Shown here: positions 30,631 through 54,200 of the stretch, in pieces
Layout of the letters: every line of letters starts with the position of its first letter
Numbering within the stretch: the first letter of the stretch is position 1
Source: Nematopogon swammerdamellus
Lineage: Eukaryota > Arthropoda > Insecta > Lepidoptera > Adelidae
Direction: 5' to 3'
DNA length: 64,000 nt
Assembly (NCBI GenBank): GCA_946902875.1
Contig: OX336349.1
Location: 16,019,891-16,083,890, forward strand
Notes under the pieces: generated by a model
Seen by the model: only the letters and a program-made list of their open reading frames with translations
Databases searched by the model: none
What the model was told of the DNA's origin: nothing
Made by a program: the position numbers and the translations under genes

Positions 30631-31422
30631 TAGGCCTGCCACCCCTCCGGGTTTGACCCGGAGTCTACGGGTTTGAATGGTGTATATCCGGGCTACGGGT
30701 TAACATCGTATTTCTCCGGGTCAGACCAGGCGGGCGGTGCGTGGAACGCACGCACGTCGTCGTCGTCGCGAGCGTCAATGAAAGCCGGCTTTCGCCCGCC
30801 GCGCGCCGCTCGAGTCGAACCGAGCGGTGAATTCGGCTTGACTGACTGAATGATCGGAGCGGAGTGGGTGGACATCGGACGAATCGGACGCGCCATGCAT
30901 TAATTAACGAAACCTCTGAAAATTTAAAAGTTTTTTGCGTAGTTTCCGAGAAAAAAAAAATTTTCCCATACAAAATTAATTTTTCATACAAAAGAATTTT
31001 TTTTTAAAGCACCAGAAAAATTGGTTTTGAATATAAATGTATGTAAAAAAAAGGGAAGTGGTATGGGTGAATGTTTTGGTGGTTTAAAAAAAAATAACCA
31101 GGGTTAATTTATAACCTAACCTAATGTTGAGGCGGCGCATGTCGTTTTTGCATAAATTCCTATTAAAAATTAATTTTTTGGTGCATTTAAAAACAAATCG
31201 AAAATTTTATTTGAATTAAAAATATTTTTTTCAATTTTTTTTTTCTCCGAAACTACGCATTTCCGGCAAACAATTCTTTCACTATAATTCATCTTTTATC
31301 TAGGCCGACACAATAAGCATACCAGCAATGTACGATCTATTTCCCGCTAAATCAAATACTCACCCAAATTTTGAATTTCCTGAATACTCCGGGTCTGCAA
31401 TTTTTTAAAGGTGGCAGCCCTA
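30631..31422. mobile_element. hAT-type element, TAGGCCTGCCACC ends
   Basis: 792 bp with exact 8-bp duplication CACACAAC (30623-30630, 31423-31430). Ends TAGGCCTGCCACC and GGTGGCAGCCCTA, with CTCCGGGT/CCCGGAG subterminal repeats. The interior includes TTTTGGTGGTTTAAAAAAAA, shared with 49011 and 50550. No transposase. Confidence 0.92.
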
Positions 31423-31430
31423 CACACAAC

Positions 31431-31596
31431 AGACACAGTCGAATAACACAGAGCACGACTTATTTCATTTCCTCGAGATGACATTTCGATGTCATAATAC
31501 GAGTACCTAACCTACCTAGTTACTTGAAGATCGTAAAACATCAACCAGTGACCGAAGCCAGTGACATCAACGCAACGGTCAAAGATTTATAAGTTT
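31431..31596. other. Spacer
   Basis: Nothing recognised. Confidence 0.4.
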
Positions 31597-31860
31597 TTAG
31601 GGTTCCGTATGCGGTACGGGACCCTATTACTAAGCCTACGCTGTCTGTCTGTCTGTCTGTCTGTCTTTCCGTTCGTCTGTCCGAGGGCTGTATCTCTTGA
31701 ACCGTGATAGTTAGCCCGTTGAAATTTTCACAGAATATGTGTTATTATATTATGGCCGATATAACAACAATTAATAATAAAAATAAGAAAAAATAAAACA
31801 TTCACGGGGGTTCCCATATAAGAAACTAAAAAGTGTATGCGCGCGCGCAAACATTAAATA
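31597..31860 (+). repeat. GGGTTCCGTA-family repeat, 5' part
   Basis: TTTTTAGGGTTCCGTATGCG, six GTCT units, TGTATCTCTTGAACCGTGAT and TATGTGTTATTATATTATGG. Confidence 0.75.
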
Positions 31861-32017
31861 AATTAATAAATAGTATAGAAGACGATAACAATTAGTGTCT
31901 AAACAAATCACTAAGCGTAGATACTAAGTTAAAATATAAATAAAAATTAATATAAAATCAACTTATTCAATGCGTGTGCGTTCTTAGAATTGCCTGCCAG
32001 CAAAACAAATCTACGTA

Positions 32018-33159
32018 CAGTGGAAACCAAACTTAAATGCGTATTGGCCTGAAGTTCGGCCGCTTGACTGCGCATGTATAGTCAAATAAAATATTCAATC
32101 GAATGTTTTGGCAGAAAATTATAAAATTATTACATTATCATTTGTAGGTAAAAAGAGAGTCTTGCTGCATGCTTGCTGCATTATATTATGTTTGTGCACA
32201 CCGATGTATCGATCATGGTTAAAACCGGTTTGAACTGACGGACGACGCGTGTTGGTGCCGTTCGGGTGACCCCGGTAAACGCACTTCGCCAATAAACATT
32301 TCTCATGCTAGCACCACACATAGCTGTATGTACACAAATATTTGGCAAACATTTCCGTTTCGTCTCCCTTTAATGGCTTGGATAGACCGAGATAAAACTA
32401 AAATGTTTGCAACAATCACGAATACCTACGAATAACCACCATTAGCAAAAAATCTATCGCGACAACTACGGAAGAAACAAATAAATAGTGAGTGACTGTA
32501 CAATGGCGCACGCACAGACGAGAGCGGGGCGTGCGCGGGCGACAGGACGCGGGCGGCGACGGCGCGCGGTCGTATCCTAGCAACGCGGTGGAGCGCGGTA
32601 ATGAAGGGTTATCTTTTTAGCAATTCATGTGTATGTATGTTTGTTTTTACGTATGTTCCACCGTAGCGCCAGAACTAAGCATCCGATTATTGAGTGGGGT
32701 ATCGTTGTCAAGCGCTCAAACATCAAAATAACATCGTTCACTGTCTATCGAAAATACAGCTTTCGAAAATATACCTTAACGCCAGTATATAATAAATCTA
32801 TGACAACTCATATATTCTGTTAGAGTAAAATTTTGGGAGCTGGCTCTTGGTCTATAAATAAAAAATACATAAATGTACATAATAATTTTAAAGAATAGCA
32901 TTTCCACCATGATGGGCTCACTGCCTGTCAATTGTGTTAGTGTTGTGAGTTGTGACAGCCCTGGTGGCTCGGCGCAGCGTAGGTAGTTATTTTAAAAATG
33001 GCCTCCAGTTATCTTACTCGTCTTCTTTTACTATGGCGGTAGGGTGCGCCGATACCCCCTTTGCACACCTACCGCCCTCCTCCCCTCTGCCCTAATAATC
33101 GTCTTTTGCGCAGACACACGGGCGCATCTCACAGCCGCATTTAAGTTTGGTTTCTACTG
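32018..33159. mobile_element. TIR element with TA duplication
   Basis: Inverted ends CAGTGGAAACCAAACTTAAA / TTTAAGTTTGGTTTCTACTG (one mismatch over about 25 bp) are flanked by TA on both sides, as in the Tc1/mariner/pogo superfamily. 1142 bp, no transposase. It contains a GC-rich block at 32500-32600 and a Helitron-like piece near 32630-32720. Confidence 0.75.
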
Positions 33160-33404
33160 TACATCCTCTTTTCGTAGAAATGTACAAGGAAAACCTTATA
33201 CTATAATAGATTTTAAACGCTAATGATTGGTTCTGGATGCCAGCATTCTCACCACTGAGTACCTACTACTACAGATCCTTAGGTACCTACCTGCAAAATA
33301 TTTCAGTGCCAACATCCAATTATGCCTGCAGTGATGGATGACGTCAATACCAAGACGAGTGTGAATAAATTATATGAATGAATATGGAATAGCATTTCAA
33401 ACAG

Positions 33405-33812
33405 TTTTAGGGGTCCGTAGTCCGTACCGTACGGGATACAACCAAGCCTACGCCGCCGCCGCCGCCGCCGCCGCCGCCGTCCGTCTGTCATGTCTGTATG
33501 TCCTCCTGTTGAAGCGCTGCATCTTTTGAACCGTAATAGGTAGCTGGTTGAAATGTTAACAGAACATGTGTTATTATATTATGTATGACAGATATCCTAA
33601 ATAATAATAATAAAAAAAACACAAAAAGTAAACAATTAAGAGACATACAAGAAAAGGGTTTTTTTCACATTTTCTGTTTTTTATCTATCGTAAAAAAAAA
33701 ACGATAAAACTGCAAATAATAAAAACATAAATTACTTGGTAGTACGGAACCATCATCGTACGGAACCATCATCGTACGGAGGCCTCAGTGCGCGAGTCCG
33801 ACACGGTTTTGT
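33405..33812 (+). repeat. GGGTTCCGTA-family repeat with (CCG)n
   Basis: Starts TTTTAGGGGTCCGTAGTCCG. The usual GTCT tract is largely replaced by nine or ten CCG/GCC triplets (about 33449-33480). It ends CAGTGCGCGAGTCCGACACG just before GALE exon 1, so its 3' end lies about 45 bp from the splice acceptor. Confidence 0.8.
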
Positions 33813-33857
33813 TTGTTTGTTTTGTTCTAAGCACGCCTACGAATTTTCTCATTTCAG

Positions 33858-47679
<13,822 letters not shown>

Positions 47680-47703
47680 CAAGTCGACAAGTCTGGCCGC
47701 CTG

Positions 47704-47709
47704 AATAAA
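47704..47709 (+). terminator. Gale: GALE polyadenylation signal candidate
   Basis: AATAAA 25 nt past the stop codon. Further signals near 47908 and 48065 (AATAAA) could give longer 3' UTRs. Confidence 0.55.
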
Positions 47710-47724
47710 GACTATATTCCAACA

Positions 47725-48160
47725 CTTATTCCGTTCGCTATAATTACGATAATATTTATTTTGATGAAAAGCTAGAAATAAGTTATTCTGTACTTATTTT
47801 TCATGTTTGTCAATTTTCGATAACATTATTCCATACTCCACAAGAATGTAAAAATTGAAGGAAAGGTTTTGTAAACAAAAAAACTGTGTGAGATGTCAAA
47901 TAATAAATAAATGACATTGAAGTACAATAATTAATTGGTCAACGGTGAATAAAATATACCTACTGTGCAAATTGTTAATTTCGGACAGGTATCCATAATT
48001 TTACCGCATTTTTCGCAGTTTTTTTTTTTTGCATAGAAGGACAAGGAGTTTTAAGCTAAGGTGAATAAAGTATTTATTTACATAATCAAGAAAGTCTTTT
48101 TATTTTAAGTAACATTTTCAAATTCATACTAATGTCTCCCATTTTTTTTTTTTTTTTTTT
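47725..48160. other. Possible GALE 3' UTR and spacer
   Basis: AT-rich, with two later AATAAA signals; no gene. Confidence 0.4.
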
Positions 48161-48165
48161 TTTTT

Positions 48166-48537
48166 ATTGAACCTGACACGGTTGGCTACATCACCTACAA
48201 CATCCGTGATGTCAGCCCATAACACAGGGTGAACTAGGTGCCATGTCAGTGCTTCCCTTCATTTCATGTCGGCTACACTAAACTGGACGGAAAACACGAA
48301 CTATTTACATAGCCGTTTCGACCGACGTTTCGTTCAGTGCGGTGGTACCAACCCGGCCGGGATAAACCCTACCACCTAGTAAGGTAAGAAGGGAAGGGAC
48401 CTACAGTTTAACGTGGAATCCGAACCACGGTCAGCCTCCAACGGTCGAGCGGTCACCCATCCAATCACTGACCGCGCTCAGCGTTGCTTAAATAACAGTT
48501 GACTAACCAACTGCGCCACTGAGCTACCGAGGCTGAC
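48166..48537 (-). repeat. SINE family 1, full length
   Basis: Reading in reverse: CAGCCTCGGTAGCTCAGTGG, TTAAGCAACGCTGAGCGCGG, TCAGTGATTGGATGGGTGAC, CCGTGGTTCGGATTCCACGT, tail poly-A. It shows the 5S-like segment clearly. Confidence 0.92.
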
Positions 48538-48539
48538 GA

Positions 48540-48632
48540 ATTTTCTTATCCCTTAGTCGACTTTCACGACATGCGACGGGGAGAGATGCAGTGGGGCTAT
48601 TCTTTTTAAGTACCGACCCCACACGGTACAGA
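48540..48632 (-). repeat. Repeat family C joined to SINE 5' end
   Basis: TCCCTTAGTCGACTTTCACG, GATGCAGTGGGGCTATTC, ACCGACCCCACACGGTAC; same arrangement as 36223-36310. Confidence 0.8.
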
Positions 48633-49470
48633 TGCAGATCCCATGCATGATTTACACTAGTTAAAGGTTTCTTTGATGAACTTTCTTTTTCACTTTTGTT
48701 CAGATTTACTTTGGAAGCAGAGAACATTAATATAGGAACAGCAGGAGGAGGAGGAGGATGAGAACAGGACGAGGGGATATAAACCTCTTTGATGAATATT
48801 TTAGGAGAAAATTATTCCAAATTGAGAGATATTTCCCATAAATATCGTTGTTGTTTCACAGGAATAAGCACTAAATTTTGGTGGCATGTAGTCGACCTTT
48901 TAGTTTTTTAGTTTACGTGTGAAGTGTGAAGTACCTACAGTGCGTGCGACAAGCATATTAGCAAACTGCACTATGCGAGTTTTCTCCCAAAACAGAGATT
49001 GTTAACTAAGTTTTGGTGGTTTAAAAAAAAATAACCAGGGTTAAATAAAGAAGATGCGTCGCTTCACTACGCTAGTTTAATTTAATTTTTTGATTGTAAT
49101 ACGAAAGGAAGGTGTGGAATTAATTGTATTGCCCGAGACCGTTCAGCGGTTCCGACCATGGAATGCCATGGTTGCCCCGAACCGTTGAGCGGTCTCTCTA
49201 GACTAGTCACTTTAAATAATTTATTTAAATGTCATAAATCCTACTAATCTCTTCTAACTTACGTACATCATTCATGAAAGAATAGGCTAGCTAAAAATAC
49301 ACACTTCCATATGCTTGCCACTTCAAAATATTAATGGGAAGCGATCGGAAATTCAGTTCTGTTGTGTTCGCGGACGCAGAATAGCGTGCCATTGAAATTG
49401 TGTTTTAGAGTGATTTTTTGGTGTATTTTTGGTGTTTTTTGCTGAAAAACAATGGGGTATGTAATCTACA
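48633..49470. other. Spacer between GALE and carrier gene
   Basis: Includes TTTTGGTGGTTTAAAAAAAA at 49011 (see 50528-50550). A short palindrome GACCGTTCAGCGG .. CCGTTGAGCGGTC lies at 49138-49193. No gene. Confidence 0.45.
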
Positions 49471-49479
49471 TGTTACAAT

Positions 49480-50520
49480 AGTTTTTCGGACTTGAGGAAT
49501 GATTTATTCGTCAATAATTTTGATGTTTGCGACCCACTACGAAAAACCGTTACGAAAATTTTGAATGGTAGGTTACTTTGATCGATCGAAATTCTATAGA
49601 TTTTCGCCAAAACAAGTGAAAGTTTATTGAAATTCCATTTGGGGAGATGTAGGTTGTTTTTTTTGCCACAAAAAAGATTTTTCAATATCTGTATTTGGGT
49701 TCATCAGTACCTCTCTCACAATTTGACCATGTAATGGCTTTTCTTTCCAATTTTCTTTGGATCGTTCAGTCTGTTTTTTGTGGATTAAAATTTCATCTTC
49801 CGTGGGTAGTTCGATATTAAGTTTTTGTCTAAATTTTTTACCTTGTGATAATAAGTTATATAGGCCTTTTTCCTTATCATGGTCAACAATTACGTTTAGG
49901 ACGTTGTAATTTTTGTCATCTAAATATTTTTCCATTTTAATAGTTAATTTGATATATAGATTTTTTTATGTTTAATAGGCCTCTTCCTCCTTCATTGACT
50001 GGTAAATATAGTCTTTCTGTGTTTGATTTTTGTTGATGCATGTTATATATGTTTAGGAGTTTCCTGGTTTTTCTGTCAATTTTTTTCAAGTCATCCATAA
50101 TATAATCTAATACATTGAAAGTATATATAAGAACCGGTGTTGCGTATGTATTTATGGCCTTTATAATATTTCTAGAGTTCAATGTAGATTGAATGATTTT
50201 TCTTACTCTTCTTATGTATTCATTTTTCTTCTCTTCTATTATTTGTTTGTGGTTGATTTCCCCATTTTCATCAATGCCAAGATATTTATATTTTTTGTTA
50301 TTTAAGGCTTCAAATTTGTTTCCATCAAGCAGTATATGGTCTTCACCTTCAGCATTTATTCTTGTACTACCTTTTATTTCTAATACTTTACATTTTTCTA
50401 AGCCAAATTCCATTCCAATTTGTTTGGAGTATATTTCTACGGTATCAATTAGATTTGATAGCTGATATTTATTTGCAGCGTATAGTTTTATATCATCCAT
50501 TCTATACATTCTATATATTA
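49480..50520 (-). pseudogene. R4/Dong-like LINE reverse transcriptase relic
   Basis: From 50509 the minus strand reads YRMDDIKLYAANKYQLSNLI (the Y-x-D-D palm motif), GMEFGLEKCKVLEIKG, KYKYLGIDENGEINHKQIIE, IYTFNVLDYIMDDLKKIDRK and RLYLPVNEGGRGLLNIKKS. After a frameshift near 49960 it continues EKYLDDKNYNVL and PLHGQIVREV to about 49630, with a further shift at 49680. This is the C-terminal RT and thumb of an R4/Dong-type element. The sequence is very AT-rich for a LINE. The 5' half is missing. Confidence 0.82.
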
Positions 50521-50559
50521 AGCCTCGTTTTTTTTTTAAACCACCAAAACATCACTTAT

Positions 50560-51148
50560 TTATCACTTGCCGAAGTCGAAACTAACATGCACCGCCTACC
50601 TACTACATGCAAGGAGTATAGGATTGCAGGAGTGAGGGCTTCGCAGGATTGAAAAAGGCTTTCAGGTGGCGGACCGCGCGCGACAGAGCTGCTGTCAATG
50701 CTGGCTGACTGACCAATGGGAATTAGATTCCAGCTGCACCAATCACGCGCCTGAAAAGCGAGCCGTCAAAGCAAACGTCAATCAATCAACGCACGCAACA
50801 AGCAAACGTCAAACTGACTTCGAAGTTCGAGCGAGCTGAACGTTTTCTCAGCTGGCCGCGGCTTGCAATCGATAAATAATTAATTAAAAATCGGTGAAAG
50901 TGCGGCCGATGATCACCACGACGGCTCCCAACGCACACAAGCGCAATGCGCCGGACTCGTATCACATATCGCCGCAAATTATAGTACATTTTCCCTTGCA
51001 AACTGCTATGTGAAAAGTTTACAGTTACGATGCCGCGTCGCAGAGAATAAAATTAATTTCTTGATTTTAGTTGTGCTATAAGTATCTAGTTGCGTTGGAA
51101 AAATAGTGCTAAAGTGTGTCCGATTAAATATTGGTGATCTGTGCAAAT
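50560..51148 (+). promoter_or_regulatory. Probable promoter and 5' UTR of carrier gene
   Basis: CpG-richer than its surroundings from about 50650 to 50960 (GGTGGCGGACCGCGCGCGAC; AACGTTTTCTCAGCTGGCCG; CAATCGATAAAT, a partial DRE-like site). It leads without repeats to the ATG at 51149. The exact start site is unknown. Confidence 0.5.
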
Positions 51149-51212
51149 ATGGCTGTGAAAATGGTTGAAAACAACAACTTGGACTTCATCCTAAAAAACC
51201 TACTGGCCGGAG
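51149..51212 (+). CDS. Carrier exon 1
   Basis: ATG in GCAAATATGGCTG; 21 codons plus one base; donor GCCGGAG|GTGCGT. The carrier family often starts its first helix here (LLAGG). Confidence 0.85.
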
Positions 51213-54200
51213 GTGCGTGTTTTTGTTTTTTTATTTATTATCTCTTATCTATTTGCAGTCGTCCAAAGTCCAGCCTCCTATCCTTTTTTTTTACTTAATA
51301 TTTGTCACTCTCTGCAAAAGTAATATCAGATTGCCTCCTCGGGACTAGGCTTGCCATAATTTTCCAGACTCAAGTCCGGACGCCACACCGATCCTCAAAA
51401 ACAAGGCCCCTTCCTCCGTATGGGTCCCACCATCCCACTGAATGAAGGTTGGTCGAAGCAGCTATGAAATGAATGATCAAAAAGGAGGAAGCACTAACAT
51501 GGCACCCAGTTCACCAAAGTGTGTTGGGCTGATAACACCACTATTGTCAGTGGTGTAACCGTAAGTCAGGTGCATAAAAAAAATTAAAAGACTGAAAATC
51601 AACAAAATTCTCTATAGTAATAGGCGGAAGAAATCGATTACTGCGCGCGAATATAAAAAAATCCGGACGTATTACGAGTCCGGACTAAATCCGGACGTAT
51701 GGCAAGCCTACTCGGGACTGCAGAATTTAAGGCCCTAGAAATAATCTCAAGCTGATTTCTCCTTTTTAATTTCGATATCTCCAAAATATCGCACATTTCA
51801 CTATATTATTTGACTCAGACATCCAATGGTTGACTGAAAAGAATCTGTGTAAGGGTTAAGACCGCCTTTGCGCCTCGTGTAAATGTTATGTAAAATGTTT
51901 TTTTTTTGCAATAAAGTATTTTCTATCTACGAGAGGACTCTTAATGGAATGACTCCGTTTTCTGTTCGTCTGTCAGAGGACCTGTTTTTTTTAAGGAATA
52001 ATTATTATTTTTATGTCAGCATTAACCCTCTGAGCAAATTTCCAACTTTTTTTGAAAAGCCGCTGAGCAAACTTCTAAAGGTACGCGCGCGCAACTTTCT
52101 CCGCACTTCTCAATTATAAAACCATAACTTTAATATTTACTTCGGAACCCATATAAATTTGCACCTCATTACAATCTAGATAAAATTATCGTTCATATGA
52201 TATAGGTTTGAGTTAATTCAATTTCAATTGGAATTAATAAAAAATAGGTAAGGTTAGAGATCAAATTTTATGGGTGTACGAAGGAAAGAACGAAGATACC
52301 TTGAAAAGTAAAGCGATAACATATCTTTTTTTTATTTTAGAATATAACTACAATACATTTCTAATAGAACAGCATCAAATTTTGTTAACATCTTCTTGAA
52401 AAAATGTTCACCAGAACCCACTTACCGCGCACACAGAACGGTTCGAACTTCCAGCGAGAATGCACATATTTGTTTCATGGACCACGCATATGACACCATC
52501 GCTGCGAACTAATAAAAAACCAACTCCGGACGTCAAGTCGATTAATAGATCGCTGTTGCTCAGCGGTAAATTTTGGCTGGTCAGTTGAGTGTATCGGGTT
52601 TGCTCAGGGGGTTAAAATCTACATTAAATTGATTTCTTAGACCATTCCTACTATTATAAAATTGAAACCTCATCTGTAGGTGTTTGTTTAGTCTGCAGTG
52701 TCCTGTTAAGGTCCTTGTTAGGACTCTTATGTCGTTCAGGTTTAGGTTTAATACTTACCTTGGAAGGGAATTTAAGTGAGTACCCAGAAATTTGTGTCTG
52801 CCCGAGCAGTTCTAACCAGAGCTGCTTGCTTTGGTTGTGTGCCCAGGAGAGTATTTCTTGCCAATACCTATGTGTACTTTTTTATGTCATCTGAAGTAAC
52901 TTCTGAAGTAGATTTTCTTCATGGACGTAGATGGTGACTTAACGAATAGGCAGAAAAGTAGGTATATCAAGAAATCTCGAAAACATTAAGATTTTTAAAT
53001 TTTTTATAGCAGTACTACGCCCCATAAAGCCAAAATGTACTGAACACTTCTCTGCCGACTCTATTACTCATCTATACAACCTACGCACCTGAAATTTCGC
53101 GCAAATGAAGCTGATACATCCAACCAACGAATAGACAACAGAAAGACAACTCTGTAAATTTTAGGTTAGAAAAATTCGTTAAAAATGTCGAGCGTGTTTT
53201 GTTTTCCCTGAAATAAAAAAAAAGTGTCTGTGCTTCTAAATAAGTGAATCCTCACTTCTTTCACATCATTTTATAGGTAATTTCATTGGCTTGGCATTGA
53301 ATTTAATGATCTAACTTCATTATTTATGAAATATTTGAGTTTATGTGCGCATGGAACTCTCCAGGGATTAACATATTTAAATTGTAGGAAGCCAAAGGGT
53401 TAATTTATTTAATATCTGTGTTATCTCAAAAGGTATGTTACATGGTATTCACAGCCCCCATAAATATCCGAATACCCGTGGGCGCCATCGGACTACACCT
53501 CTGCGTTAGTCTGGCGTGCGCCATATGTCATGCCTCCCATAAAAAAAATATATTGTATGTTTGTAAAAATATGTTATTTACTTCAGTATGTTTGTTCACT
53601 GAATTAAAAGTAAGCGAAGCCGCAGGCAAAAGCTAGTAAATAATAAAAATATATAACACACAAAGCTGGATTCCACTAAGGATGAGCCAATGAAAATGCC
53701 AATAAAAAAAATATAGATTCTTGAATAGACTGTAGAGCGACTTCGCTGGTAGTCCTCCTGTTCTGACTTCCACAGCGACAGTCTGATGACTTCTCTGATG
53801 ATTTGGAGGACTTTATCATGACGCCAGGAATACTGGCCTCTCTCAAGTAGCATTTTCCATCCACATAGCAAATATTTGGCAGTGCCTACGAACTCCTTAC
53901 ACGATGGGCATAATCTATTTGTAGATTTCCCCTATCAAACTTGGTTACTAGGGTCAGGGAGAGTAAGTTGGAATGCATTTATGTAATACTTAAGCAGTTC
54001 GGGGGACCAGTTGTACGTTATGGATTTCCACTTCAATGCACGAGGGATGCAGAAGTAACCCACAGTTAGCCAGTTATTCTGCATTTCTATGTTCAAGGGG
54101 TGCAGTTTGAAACCTTGCTCCATGTCCTCCTGAGCAAACCCTTTCAGTATTTCTTTATCATACTTTGCTGTTTCTATACCCAGTCCAGATCCACCTGCTG

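Noticed and set aside
31118..31127. CCTAACCTAA as insect telomere repeat (also 57486)
   Set aside because: Only two units, inside an interspersed repeat with other shared flanks.
32505..32580. 25-codon frame ATGGCGCACGCACAGACG.. as a GALE upstream start
   Set aside because: Inside the TA-flanked TIR element, with no donor in phase; could be a small upstream ORF at most.
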